A stretch of DNA of 64,000 nucleotides from Geosiphon pyriformis (Eukaryota > Glomeromycota > Glomeromycetes > Archaeosporales > Geosiphonaceae). The translations under genes were made by a program, and so were the position numbers. The stretch is from the NCBI GenBank assembly GCA_016748015.1, contig JAAOMT010000381.1:40713-104712 (forward strand). Direction: 5' to 3'. Below are positions 24,506 to 35,233 of this stretch, one piece after another. The notes below the pieces were generated by a model that made no database searches, was not told the DNA's origin, and was given only the letters and a program-made list of their open reading frames with translations. Numbering within the stretch: the first letter of the stretch is position 1; the number at the start of each line of letters is the position of its first letter.

Positions 24506-25477
24506 TGTTATCAGTAAAATTTTAGCCATTAATTAACATGAAATTACTCTTATAATTTCTATTATTAATTAGTATATAGTATTATTATTTCAATTATTAC
24601 TTATTATTTAACCAAATTATCAAATATTATTATTCAATTAATAACTCGATTTATACCATAGAAATTAAGATGATCAAATTACACAATACTCTGAACCATT
24701 TAATATAATCAAAATTGGCCGAAATTGATGAAAATTGGCCGAAATAATCAATAGTTTGTAGAAATAACTTGTAGTTTGCCAAAATGTATCTTTAGTTTGC
24801 CAAAATTAGAGCAAAGAGAAAAGTGCAAGTTCAAAAACTAATATTACAACAAGTTGTATAAAAGAAAAACTTCTCTCTTTAAGAAAATATATTTTCTCAT
24901 AGTATCTTACCATAATATCTTACTTTAAATATCTTAATTAAAACAAATCACCATTTACACATCTCAAATAAAAATTAAATATTCGAAAAACCAAATCTTT
25001 TAAATTATTACATTTGAAATTCTCTTAATACAACTAACATTTTGAAATTGATTAGCTATCAATTTTAGTAATCTGTTAATAACTTCAGGCCTAAATAGAA
25101 AATGTTTTCTTTGACATAATTCTATTTTTTTTATATTTTTTATATTTTTTTTTGCTTTTTATTATAATTATTAAAATAGTTTACAGACAAAATTCCTCTA
25201 GAAAAGTTGACTTTTATAGCAAAGTAACTACACATTTTAGTGAGCTTTCAGACAAGCAATTTTTGGAAAAAAGATAATGTTTACTACAACATAACTACAC
25301 AAAACAACTGGCACAGAATTGGCCATTCCAATTATAAGCCCAGTAGTTCAAATTATAGGAAATAATTTGAAAATAAATTCAGTTATTGAAGGTTCAACTG
25401 CTTTCAAAAAACATAAAATTAGCAACAGACAGATATTAACAACACTCAAGAAAAAAGACCAAAAACTTCCAATAACA
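24506..25477 (+). repeat. 3' LTR of C
   Basis: It starts TGTTATCAGTAA and ends CTTCCAATAACA (972 bp). It carries an extra AAAATTGGCCG unit at about 24711-24740 compared with the 5' LTR. Confidence 0.85.
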
Positions 25478-26700
25478 GTATTAGTGTTTTGATAATTTGC
25501 TCTTTTGTAGTATTAAATATCATAATCAAATTCATCCAGATGAAGTATTCAGCAAGTTATTTGTTTGTGTTCTAGCTTTTTTTTATTGTACAGTCAAACC
25601 AAGACTTAATAATCTATTATTACTAAGAATTTTACACCAAGAAGATATTGGTTCTAGTAACTAATAGTTCAAACTACTGTTAAGTATTCTTTTTCAGTAA
25701 TTGAATAGTTTTTTTCTGTTGGTGTAAGAGTTTTATTAGCATATACTATAATATGTTCTCTGTTATTTTCATTTTTTTGTAAGAGAACACCATCAAGTTT
25801 ATAACCAAATGCATCAGTATGCAAAATAAAAGGTTGGTCCAAATCAAGTTGTTTAAGAATTAGTTCAATAACAAGTTTTTTCTTTAGAGTTTCAAAAGCT
25901 TTTTGTTAATAAGTGCTCCAGTGATAATTAACATTTTTTCTGAATAGTTAATTAAAAAGAAAGATAATTTTGAAGAAATCTTAATAAATTTACAATAGTA
26001 AGAAGTTAAATCAAGAAAAGAGCATAGTTCAGAAACATTTATTGATTGTTTAATGTTCTAAACTTTTTTAATTTTAGCTGGGTCAGAAAAGATTTCATTT
26101 TTTGTAATAAAATAACCAAGAAACTGGATAAATTGTTATTCATAGGAAAATTTGATTGAGTTTATCTTAAGACCAGTATTTCTAAGGAGATTAAAAACTT
26201 TTTACAAGTGTTCAAGGTATTTATTCCAGATTTTGAGTATACTATTATATCGTTTAAATAGACTAGAACAAAGTTTTTTTTTACTGATTCAAACATTTTG
26301 TTTATTAGGTGTTGAAAAATAGAAAGAGTATTAGTAAAACCAAAAAACATAAATGTGAATTTATAAGTGCCATATTTGGTAATAAAAGCAGTTTTTTTTC
26401 TACTTTCTGGATCTATTTCTACTTGCCAGAATTTAGCAGTTAAGTTAATGGTTGAAAAGAAAACAGCACCATTGAATTTGTTTAGCATTGCATTAATTTT
26501 TGGAAGAGAATACATATTTCTTATAATAATGGTATTTAATTGGTAATAGTCAACACAAAAGCATAGAGTTCTATCTTTTTTGGATATTATTACAACTGAA
26601 AAAGCTCATTTATTTTTGGTTTTTTGTATGAATCTAAGATTTTTCATTTGAGTTATTTCTTTTTTGATAAACTTATTATTGTGCTAATTAAATTAATAAA
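25478..26700 (-). pseudogene. RT and RNase H of A2
   Basis: Minus strand. The open stretch 26162-26515 reads MYSLPKINAMLNKFNGAVFF, WQVEIDPESRKKTAFITKYG and the catalytic box VLVYLNDIIVYSK, where the first Asp of YLDD is Asn. RNase H text lies at about 25680-25860 on the minus strand (region matching A1 ILHTNVSGYG and YVSRSLTPAEK). It is cut at 25478 by element C, beyond which RNase H-integrase spacer continues at 15713. Confidence 0.75.
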
Positions 26701-26964
26701 ACTTTAAATAGATAGAACAAGTTTTTTTGGTAGTAATAGTGTGTTGTATTACATGAGTTTGTCTAAGAATATCACCTTCTTTTGAAATAACTGAGCTATT
26801 TCTAATTAACAAATTGTTAATGTCTATTTTTCTTTTTTCTGGGGAGAGTTTTCTTTGTTCTATTACAAGTGATTAAATCTCAAGTGGTTCACTTTCAAAG
26901 AATTTTTGTACTTTTCTTAATTTTTCTCTTGGTATTAGACTAATTGGCTCCCAATTTTTGTAAT

Positions 26965-27060
26965 AGATCAGACAAGATTTGTATTCATTACTAAAAAAAT
27001 ACAAAGATTTATTGCACCAATACTTGGCACAAAAACCATGTTACCAATAACTGTATTTGG
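26965..27060 (-). pseudogene. Cys-rich segment between protease and RT in A2
   Basis: The minus strand reads W, stop, HGFCAKYWCNKSLYFFSNEYKSC then LIYYKNWEP (written here in parts). Compared with A1 at 53725-53815, the shared pattern is C-x2-C/Y-x-C...C/Y-x2-C, a possible zinc ribbon in which different Cys codons were lost to TGT/TGC-to-TAT/TAC in the two copies. Confidence 0.5.
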
Positions 27061-27233
27061 CTTTCTTGCCAGATTTTCTATTAAAGATTTTTTTGAGAAT
27101 ATTATAGTAAGACCAGCAGATCAGCTTGCCATTTACCATAATTCTTTTTTTGTCAGCTTTAACATTGTTCAGTGGCTTGCTATTGCTGGTGAAAATAATA
27201 TAAGCGAGTTTAGCAGTTTTTTCTTGTTTTTTT

Positions 27234-27668
27234 TTAATTTTTTTTATTATCATTTTCATCATTATTTGATTTATCTGATTGTTTTTCTTCTTGATTTTGC
27301 TTGGATATTGGGAGAGTTGTCCAATAATGGCACTTAACCACAATAGACTTCTTATTACATCTGATAATTAGTTCACAAAGTTCATAGTCAAGTAGTGCTT
27401 TGGCTTTCTTAGGCCACTTATTACTAACAATAATGGTGTATTCTTTTGCTTTAGATACTTCTATATCAGTTTTAATGCTGATGTTATTAATGCAAACAGG
27501 AACAGCTTTGACTATGTTCAGGTCTTTCTTTTTGTTATCATGTACATTAGTCATAGGCCGAATAGAAAGTTCATTAATTTTTTTTTTAATGACTTCCAAA
27601 AAGTGTTTGGCAATTACACTAACAAATGATCTACTGTTTAGGATCAAATCAATAAAGTAGCCAGCCAC
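27234..27668 (-). pseudogene. Retropepsin domain of A2
   Basis: The open stretch of 144 codons starts MAGYFIDLILNSRSFVSVIA, with Asn where the active-site Asp belongs. It continues INELSIRPMTNVHDNKKKDL, then VSKAKEYTIIVSNKWPKKAK and an acidic/Asn-rich end. A1 has the same domain at 53118-53426. The methionine is internal to the original polyprotein and not a true start. Confidence 0.7.
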
Positions 27669-27689
27669 TTGGGCTTTGCAAATTAGAGA

Positions 27690-29700
27690 AGTGACATTGC
27701 TATTGTCAGCAAGTCTAGTTTAGTAAGAATGCTTGTTGGTTTTTGGTGTTTTCTTCTTTGGAATCAAGGATTTGTGAAGATCTTTTCTGAATTGTGAATG
27801 AGTCATTAACTGGCCAAAAGTAATGTAAACTGGAATTTCCATAAAATTTTTGACAACAAAATAGGGACCAGATTTTTGGGGATTCTAACTTTAGAAGATT
27901 CTTAAAAATTTTTGTTTTTGGTGATTTATTGTTATTAGCAGTTAATGTAGATGCTTTTTTTGGGTCTAAAACAAAATTAACTTTGGCTTTTTTTTTCTTT
28001 CTTGTTAATTTAGAAGTGTTGATTGCTAGTTTATCTATGTTATGATCATTATTAATTAAATTAAAAATATAAAAAAGGTTTTTTTCTGATTGGCTTGTAC
28101 TCTTACCCTTTAGAAATATGCTTACTAGTTTAAAGACTGATAAACAGTGACTTCAACTAAGAAATTTTTTTCAAAGAAATTGATGTTGGCATAATTGAGT
28201 TTTTGATTGAAAATACTATTGTTATTGATTCTGTTGTTCTAATTATTATTATTTTTAGGAGCTAAAGGAGACAAAGAAAGATTGTTGCAATCTCTGAAAA
28301 AATGTCCAGTTAATTCACAGCAATAACACACAGGTGAGCCATGATTTTGTTATCTTTGATAAGAAGATTTTTGGGGCTGATTAAAATGGAATTCAAATTT
28401 GGGTCTTTGAATTTGTTAATTTTTTTTGACTGCTTGGACTAAGAGCTTTAATAATCAGACAAGATTGGCTATGAGTCTATTTATTAATTGTTTATTGGGA
28501 TCTGAAGTTTAAACAGTGAAAAAAGTAGCAGTCATTTGAGGAGCAGAAGCCATAACAGAAGCAGAAGCAAAAACTAGAAATGTGAATTCCAAGTGCATTT
28601 TTTGATTGTTTTCAATTCATTGGGCAAATTCAATAGTTATATCTATTATGGGATTGTCTTTTAGGGCCAGAAAAAGTCAAAGAGCATATGAGAAATTAGT
28701 TCTCAATTCTTTTGTAAAGAAGTAAGTTTTCTGTTCTTCTGTTTAGTTTTTTTCAAAGTCTATTTGCTTGATTAACTTTTTGATTGCTTTGGCATATTTA
28801 GTTACAATTTTACCAGAATCTTAGGTTTTTTTTTTAATTTTATGCACCATTTGAATATCAAGATAGGAGTTCTAAATTTTATTTCAAACTGGGTAGTAAA
28901 AGAGATATTGTCTTCTTTAGCATTTGTTGGTATCCATCTAATAATTTTTTGTTGAGCATTGGCATTGGTTTTTTGTAAAAACCAAGTAGCAAAGAGCCTT
29001 AAAGATAGCCACCAACAATTTGGAACTTGTATTTATTATCATATTGGTTGGCTGTGACAGTTTTTTTAAAGTTATTCAACTATTCAATTAGATCTTGTGC
29101 ATTACCTCTAAATAATAATAATGAAGTATTGTTTTTTCATTTTAAAGCAGTTTGTATGTCTTAGAATGTGATCAAAATGTTTTGTTGCATAGAATCATTA
29201 GCCATTGGTTTAAGAATAGCTGTTTGTGTAGAGTGTTCTGATTCACTTAAGAAGAGATTAAAAACAAAAACAGTTTAATAACTTTTTTCTTTTGTTTCAA
29301 AAAGTGTTTTAGTTAGTTGATGAGCAGCAATTCAAATATGAATTTGGTGATTTAGATATTCAAAATCAGAAGACTGTTGTTCAAAAGTTGTGGAATATAA
29401 AAGCTAATTAATACTGTTGTTATTTTCTTCAAATTTGTCTTTAAAATAAGCTTGGTTAAAGTAATAAGTTGTATAAGCTGTGTAAGTTTCAGTTAAATGC
29501 TTATTCAAAAACCAGTTCTAAAAGTTTTGAAATTGTTTACTAGATTGTTTTTCAATGGAGAAGCAAATTAAGCAAAAAGGCAAAAGATTGAGTTCAATAA
29601 AATCTAAATTGTTTTTGTTGTGTGCTTTAAAATGTTCTTCTGATTGTTGTGGCAGATATAAATAATTAATTATATAATAGAAAACAAAGTGAATTTTGAC
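27690..29700 (-). pseudogene. Gag of A2
   Basis: Minus-strand gag collinear with A1 gag (51112-52655). It has an intact-looking CCHC zinc knuckle at about 28304-28345 (CYCCELTGHFFRDC). Capsid-region text matches A1 (WLDDFE-, QDFSAIWF-type blocks around 28960-29050). Gln- and Trp-codon stops are spread throughout. The N-terminus reaches about 29690. Confidence 0.65.
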
Positions 29701-29702
29701 AA

Positions 29703-29719
29703 CCTTACAGAAAACACCA
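29703..29719 (-). promoter_or_regulatory. Primer-binding site of A2
   Basis: The minus strand reads TGGTGTTTTCTGTAAGG, six bases after the LTR end, followed by TTGTCAAAATTCAC. A1 has the same site with TGG changed to TAG. Confidence 0.55.
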
Positions 29720-29725
29720 CTTTTA

Positions 29726-30425
29726 TGTTATAGGTTAAAGTAACAAACTAATGGATAGTAAAGAAAAATAGAATTGTAAGGTAATAAAAAGAATCAAAAA
29801 GAATTTAACTTCAAAAAACAAATTGAGTAAGTATAAATTCAATATGTAAAATTAGTCTTATAAAATATTTTAATCACTATATTTTTTAAAAGATAATCAG
29901 AGAATCTAAAGGTAAAGAGATAGTTCATACTGTCAACAAATAATCACACACTGGTATAATTCTATATTTTATGTTAGTGCTCTTAGAATTCAATATTAGA
30001 TATTAAATGTATTCTTCAATCACATTTTATTTAATAATTTTTAAATATTACAATTACACATTTTAGAAAAAAAGGTAGAAAATAACCAACAAATAATCTT
30101 TTATTCCAAGATATTTAGATACTTAAAGATAGAAAAAGTGAAATTAGTAATAAAAAAAAAATTGAAATAAAAGTTGTTATTTTATTTATTTGATTTCCTT
30201 AATTTCTAACATACTTTTCTACAGCTAAAAGATTTATTGCTATTATAGTTATCAAGAATAGTCAATGATTAGGTTAATAATTAAGTCAATAATCAGATCA
30301 ATGATTAAGTTAACAGTTAGGTCATTGATCAATGATTACTATCTAAAAATAAGGTGGCTAATTATATGATATCAGTAGTTAATATATGTAATAACTTATA
30401 AAAAGTATGAGTTTCAACTATAACA
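29726..30425 (-). repeat. 5' LTR of A2
   Basis: The plus-strand left edge is TGTTATAGGTTAAAG and the right edge CAACTATAACA (700 bp). It pairs with 12918-13641. The 12-bp repeat block is at about 30258-30335, shorter than in the other LTR. Confidence 0.85.
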
Positions 30426-30900
30426 GTACTAATAATCTCAATATATATTGTAGCTACTATCAAACTATTACCAATTTTTTCAAGCAATAGTGTTATTTTA
30501 ATTTCAGTATTAGATTTCTTAAAACACTAATTTAAAATCTAAAGCTATTAATTATAGTCAAAAATAAAAAAATAATTTTGGAAACCAATTCTAAAATCTA
30601 ACAATACTAATTTAAAACATAAACTATAATAATTTACTATTATAAATACCACCAACTAATTATCTAAATCAAGCATTATATTTTAGTCTTACTAAAATTT
30701 AGAATTTTAATAATACTGTATTTTTAAAAAAAAAACCTACAATTAAAATTACCAATCTTTTTTTTATTAACAACAATCAGATTATTTTTAATATGATTTT
30801 TCTAATCACAATTATTGAAAATAAAATGCTTGCAGTCATATTTTTATTTAATATTAACAGTTTAAATACTTTTAATTTCTTTAATAAACTGCTATTAATT
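30426..30900 (+). other. Element E, gag-protease spacer, nothing recognised
   Basis: This region resumes element E after A2. It is stop-filled, with no motif. Confidence 0.4.
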
Positions 30901-30904
30901 AAAA

Positions 30905-31400
30905 CAAGCCAATTATAGCAATATATACTGATATTACAGTAAAACAAATAACCATTAAACTAATACTTAATAATAAATTAACTAATAGCATAATTACAAA
31001 ACAGTTTATAGATTAATTAAATTGCCAAATTAATCAAATAATTACAGCTAAAATTATTATGACTAATAAAAATACTAAAACTCTAATAAAAAAAATTAAC
31101 AATTTTTTTTGAAATAAACAAAATCATAATTTCAACTAAAGTTTTTGTAATAAAAGCAACTTAATATCAAGTTTTAGTTGATAATAATCAATTGATTAAA
31201 ATATGCAAAAGCTTTAAATTTTGTTCAATAATCAATATACTTAAGTTTCTGTTACTTATGAATACTTTAAAACAGTTATTATTAACTATCTAATTAAAAA
31301 CCAATATTACAATTACAATATTAGATTTTTTTCTCAATTTAAACTTAAAACCCAAAATTCAAAACCATTTTATTAAATTAAAAATTAGTAATAATAATAC
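30905..31400 (+). pseudogene. First retropepsin-like repeat of E
   Basis: It reads PIIAIYTDITVKQITIKLIL, then NNKLTNSIITKQFID, matching the C block IYTKAKV..IHLILNSRS..SIIT, with Asn-Asn for Asp-Ser/Thr. It continues IIMTNKNTKTLIKKINN and VTYEYFK (31250 on). A second, similar unit starts about 750 bp later. Both are decayed. Confidence 0.5.
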
Positions 31401-31659
31401 ATTAACTTATTCTTAATATTATTAATTTACAAGTTAAAAATTAGATTCAAAATTCAAAAAACACACAATTATTTTTTCTAAATTTTTAGAACTATTTAAG
31501 TTTCTTTGTTTTTATTAAAACTATTATATTTAACAATAACATTCAAATTATAATATAATCTTATCTATAGTCATTATTAAAAATAATATATTCATTACTA
31601 TCTTTTTATTTAAATTAAAAAAAAACCACTATTAAATAAAACAGTTTTAAACTTAATTC

Positions 31660-32060
31660 AATCTATTATTATTATGTATACAAATACCAAAGTTAATGAT
31701 CAATCTATTAAACTTATTTTTAATAGTAATTAACAAACAGAATTATTACTTAACAACTTAAGAATTAATTAAGTTATCAAGTTAATTAAGCTGTTAATAC
31801 ATAAATTATTACAACTGATGAAATTATAAAAACTCTAATTGGTAAAATTAACAACTTTTTATTTAAAATTAATGATATTATAACATTAATTAAAATTTTT
31901 GTTATGAAAGCTATACAATATTAAACTTTTATTAATAATAACTGGCTGTTTAAAACTAATATTATGCTTAACTAAAACACCCAAAAATTTCAATTAAATT
32001 ATTAAAAATACTATATAAAAGCACTAGCTATATATGAATATTTTAAGACAATCAACAAAA
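31660..32060 (+). pseudogene. Second retropepsin-like repeat of E
   Basis: MYTNTKVNDQSIKLIFNSN (31672-31728) is followed by a frame change, then LTNRIIT and IITTDEIIKTLIGKINNFLF (31808-31867), NNNWLFKTNIMLN (31940 on) and EYFKTINKTLLIKLKK. The order of blocks is the same as in the first repeat and in the single C and D proteases. The active-site Asp reads Asn. Confidence 0.5.
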
Positions 32061-33070
32061 CACTACTAATTAAATTAAAAAAAATTAATTTTGAAAATAT
32101 ACCAAGTTTTATAAATTAATAATTTAAGTAAAAATTATTTTAAATATTAATTTAAAAAAAAAAAAAAGCCATATATATATATTATCATACCAAAAAAAAC
32201 AATACAATAATTATACAACATCTATAAAAATTTATATTATTGATGACCAAAGCTAATTTGTATTAACTATAAAAAAAACTTTTATTAATAAGTACTTATT
32301 ATAATAATAATAAAAAATATTTACTATAACTAAATATTACTGTTATCTATATATTTTTAAATAATTTTGTTATTCAAAAAGACAAAAAAATATGACAATA
32401 AATCTTGTTTAGTATATAAAAAAACTTTTTTTAATAAAAAAATGTAAAATAATATTCTAAAAAGAGAAAAACATATAATGAATTATGTCAATACATAATT
32501 TTTATCTATAATTAAATAAAAAAAAACTGTTACAAGTTATTTATAACTATGTTCTTACTTAATTAGATAGTTATTTATATAATAAAGACAAAATCTGGAA
32601 AATAATAACTGTTAAATATAATAATATTACCAAAAAAATTTATATAATTAAAAATATACAGAAAAAAAATTTATTTCAAAACTTATTTTTTGTAATACTT
32701 AATAACTCAGTAAAATTTAATAAGTACTACTAATTATTAGTATTTATTTAAAAAAAACAAAAACAAAAATTTGTCAATCTTAATATCTAACTATATAAAT
32801 ACTGTTTTATTTCATGCTAATTCAAATATTATAATAAATATAATTTTGTTTACAATCTACTATTATGTATTATTTATTCAATTTTAGAGCTTGATAAGTT
32901 AATTAGCAAAGTTAATAAATCAAAATTAGAACTTAATTATAATTTAAACACTATTTTTGAATTTAACACAAATTTAATTATTGTTTTTAAGACTAAACAA
33001 TATATTATGCTTTCTAATTTATCAAAAAAGCAGAAACTAAAATAATTCAATAAAAATAACAAAAATATTA
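32061..33070 (+). pseudogene. Protease-dUTPase linker of E, decayed
   Basis: It corresponds in position to the Cys-containing linker of C. Recognisable only near its end (KQYIMLSNLSKKQKLK, about 32998-33043), which matches D (KQYIAFSNLFIKQKLR). No other motif was readable. Confidence 0.4.
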
Positions 33071-33074
33071 TATT

Positions 33075-33475
33075 TAAAAAAGCATATAAAACAGATATTA
33101 GATTTATTTTTAAATATTTAAAACAATTTTTTATAATTTTAAAATCTTATTTGCTTATTAATATAAATTTAAAATTAACATTAAAAGTTTTAGCAATCAC
33201 TATAATTTCATTAACATTTAGATTTAGTCTAACTAAAAAAAAGATTATAATAAAAAAAAAAATAATTAATACTAAATATGTAAAAAATATTATCATTATA
33301 CTACAAAATAATTTAGACAAAATTTACAAAATAAAACCAAAAAAAAGATAATACAGACTATATTTTTGCTTTTGGTTAGAATAATTAAACTAATATTAAT
33401 AAAAACAAGAAAAAAATTAAAAATAACTGCTAAAAAATTAAGAAATTTGAATTAATAAAAAGAGTTAATATATTT
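33075..33475 (+). pseudogene. dUTPase-like domain of E
   Basis: The open stretch at 33151-33351 is the core of the domain. Motif 1 region: AYKTDIRFIFKYLKQ (33081 on). Motif 2: ISLTFRFSLTKKKIIIK, equivalent to SRSSLA-K. Motif 3: KIINTKYVKNIIIILQNN, equivalent to GGIIDAGYxG. Motif 4: after a stop and frame change, equivalent to KIAQ-IF-PL. Motif 5: KKFELIKRVNIF (33441-33476), equivalent to G-FGST-R. Key Asp, Gly and Ser codons are replaced by Asn, Lys and Phe/Leu, consistent with transitions. It is weaker on its own than in C but lines up motif for motif with C and D. Confidence 0.6.
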
Positions 33476-33479
33476 ATTA

Positions 33480-34309
33480 TATAGCAAAAAAAATTATAGA
33501 CCAAAAAAAAAATTATTTTTATAAGTCATAATGTTTTTATTCTATTATATTACAAATATTTGCTAAAAATATCATGAAAAATTAAGAATCAATTACAAAT
33601 TTTTGAAATAGAATCCAAAAAATACCAAAATAAAACTATTACTATTATTAGCTTATATTTATTAGCCAAAAATTACAAAAATATAAGATTTTAATTTTTA
33701 ATATTTTAAAAATTATGTAAAAATACTAGTAAATACTATTATTAAAATATTTAAATCCAGAAATTAAGGACCAATTAACAACTAATGTGCCAAATTTCAA
33801 TTAATTATGTAAATATATTAAATTTATCTTACAAATTTGGGTTCAAAAAATAAATATTATGTGTTTTAGCCAAAACAATTAAAATAAATAAACTTAAAAA
33901 ATCTAAATTAAATATAAAAAATATAATTTTAAGTATTTCTTAAACAATATATTAATGTTTTTACAAGTGAAAATGAATTTGAAAAAATAAATATAATTAA
34001 GCATAAAATAAATATAAAAGATACAATACTAATTAAACAAAGAACATACAAAATACCACTAGTCAGTCATAATATTATTAAAAAAAAATTAATTGGATAT
34101 TAAATAGTAGATTAATTTATTATTTATAAGTTTATAATTATTACCAATAGTATTAATACAAAAAAAAATGGCAAAATCCAGTTTTGTATAGACTATCAGA
34201 AGTTTAATAATATTATTTATAGTGATAACTATCTAACTTTATAAATTCAAAATTTTTTTGATTTATTCAAAGAAAAAAAATAGTATTTTATATTAGATTT
34301 AAATAATAG
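33480..34309 (+). pseudogene. RT of E, first part
   Basis: A connecting region is followed by RT fingers: NGKIQFCIDY then QKFNNIIYSDNYLTLQIQNF (34166-34255) and YFILDLNS (34285-34308). The reading breaks at 34309, where element D is inserted, and resumes at 48484. Confidence 0.6.
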
Positions 34310-35218
34310 TATTATAAATAATTATTTAGAATATTGAAACAAATAACAAACCTGTAACTTAGCACTCAATAATTAATAATATTGTAAATAGTTTTTGAAA
34401 ATTTTTGAATCTAAAGATTTTAATTAAGTTGTTTATATAATAAACAGAAATTTTTTTGGTAGTTGTTTTCTCAATTTTTTTTTTAGCATAAAGACTAGTT
34501 TGATCTGACAGTTATAAGTTTTTATTTTTGTTTTACAGATTTTTTACCAGATTATTTTTAATATTAATATTTAGTACTTGATTTTTTAATTAATTAGTAT
34601 ACAACACAAAAAAATAAAATAAAATAAAAATAAAAATAAAAAAATAAGAAAAGAAATAAAAAGTTAGTATCTTATTAATAACTATAATCATAAGTTATTG
34701 GTTTAATATAATTAAGTAGTCAATATTAATAACATGAATTGCTAATAAAATTGAAAAATAACAATTTTAACCCAATAAAAAAAATAACATAAATTGAATA
34801 ATAATATAATAATTTTATTTGATATTTAAATGATTTTACTTTAAAATATAAAAAACTATCTTTAAAAAGAGATATATATTATGAATATTTATTGTTAATT
34901 AACTAAAAACTTGTCTAAGTCTGAATGTAAATATTTTGAATCTGAATATATAGAATTAAGTGAAAAAATAGAATACTTTTTTTATTTTTAATATTACTGC
35001 TATATATATATAATTCTTATTATATAAAATTTTATATATTTCTACTTTTTTTTAAACTACTTTTTAGAACTGTGTTTATTTCTAAGCAATATGTTATGAT
35101 TTTCTAAAAATATGTATATTTCTAAAAATATGTTTATATATTAAGTTCTATTTTTCTATTAATCTATTTTTCTGATCTGTTTTTTTTATTTTTTTGTACT
35201 CTTTTTTTATGCATAATA
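34310..35218 (-). repeat. 3' LTR of D (B type)
   Basis: It starts TATTATAAATAATTATTTAG and ends TTTATGCATAATA. It is 909 bp and carries only about one copy of the block that is repeated in the F and solo LTRs. Confidence 0.75.
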
Positions 35219-35233
35219 TTATTTTCTCTTTTA
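35219..35233 (-). promoter_or_regulatory. Polypurine tract of D
   Basis: The minus strand reads AAAAGAGAAAATAA immediately before the LTR, matching AAAAGAGGAGATAA of element F. Confidence 0.6.

Larger units (their letters stand above)
15714..25477 (+). mobile_element. Ty3/gypsy element C with dUTPase-like domain
   Basis: Full-length element of 9764 bp inserted in A2. LTRs are 15714-16664 and 24506-25477. The flanking tetramers are GCAT and GTAT, a 4-bp target duplication apart from one C/T transition. A primer site follows the 5' LTR and a purine tract (24493-24505) precedes the 3' LTR. Order: gag, retropepsin, long Cys-containing linker, dUTPase-like domain, RT, RNase H, integrase, then about 750 bp before the 3' LTR. 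The gag and pol text matches a family I recall from Rhizophagus. Confidence 0.85.
12918..30425 (-). mobile_element. Ty3/gypsy element A2, minus strand, interrupted by C
   Basis: Both A-type LTRs are present (12918-13641 and 29726-30425), flanked by a perfect 4-bp target duplication GTAC (12914-12917 and 30426-30429). Net of the C insertion it is 7744 bp, close to A1 (7516 bp), with the same gene order. Sequence on the two sides of C (15713 and 25478) joins collinearly when compared with A1 at about 55200-55330. The coding region has many stops but is clearer than in E. Confidence 0.85.

Noticed and set aside
15714-25477. A nuclear code with UAA/UAG read as Gln, suggested by many TAA/TAG at Gln positions
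   Set aside because: Trp and Arg codons are also stops, and Asp/Gly/Glu residues are changed the same way. The STE14-like and BTB genes have no internal TAA or TAG. Decay by transition explains all of it.
27038-27660. Plus-strand open frames over the A2 protease
   Set aside because: They are antisense shadows of the minus-strand polyprotein, as shown by comparison with A1.
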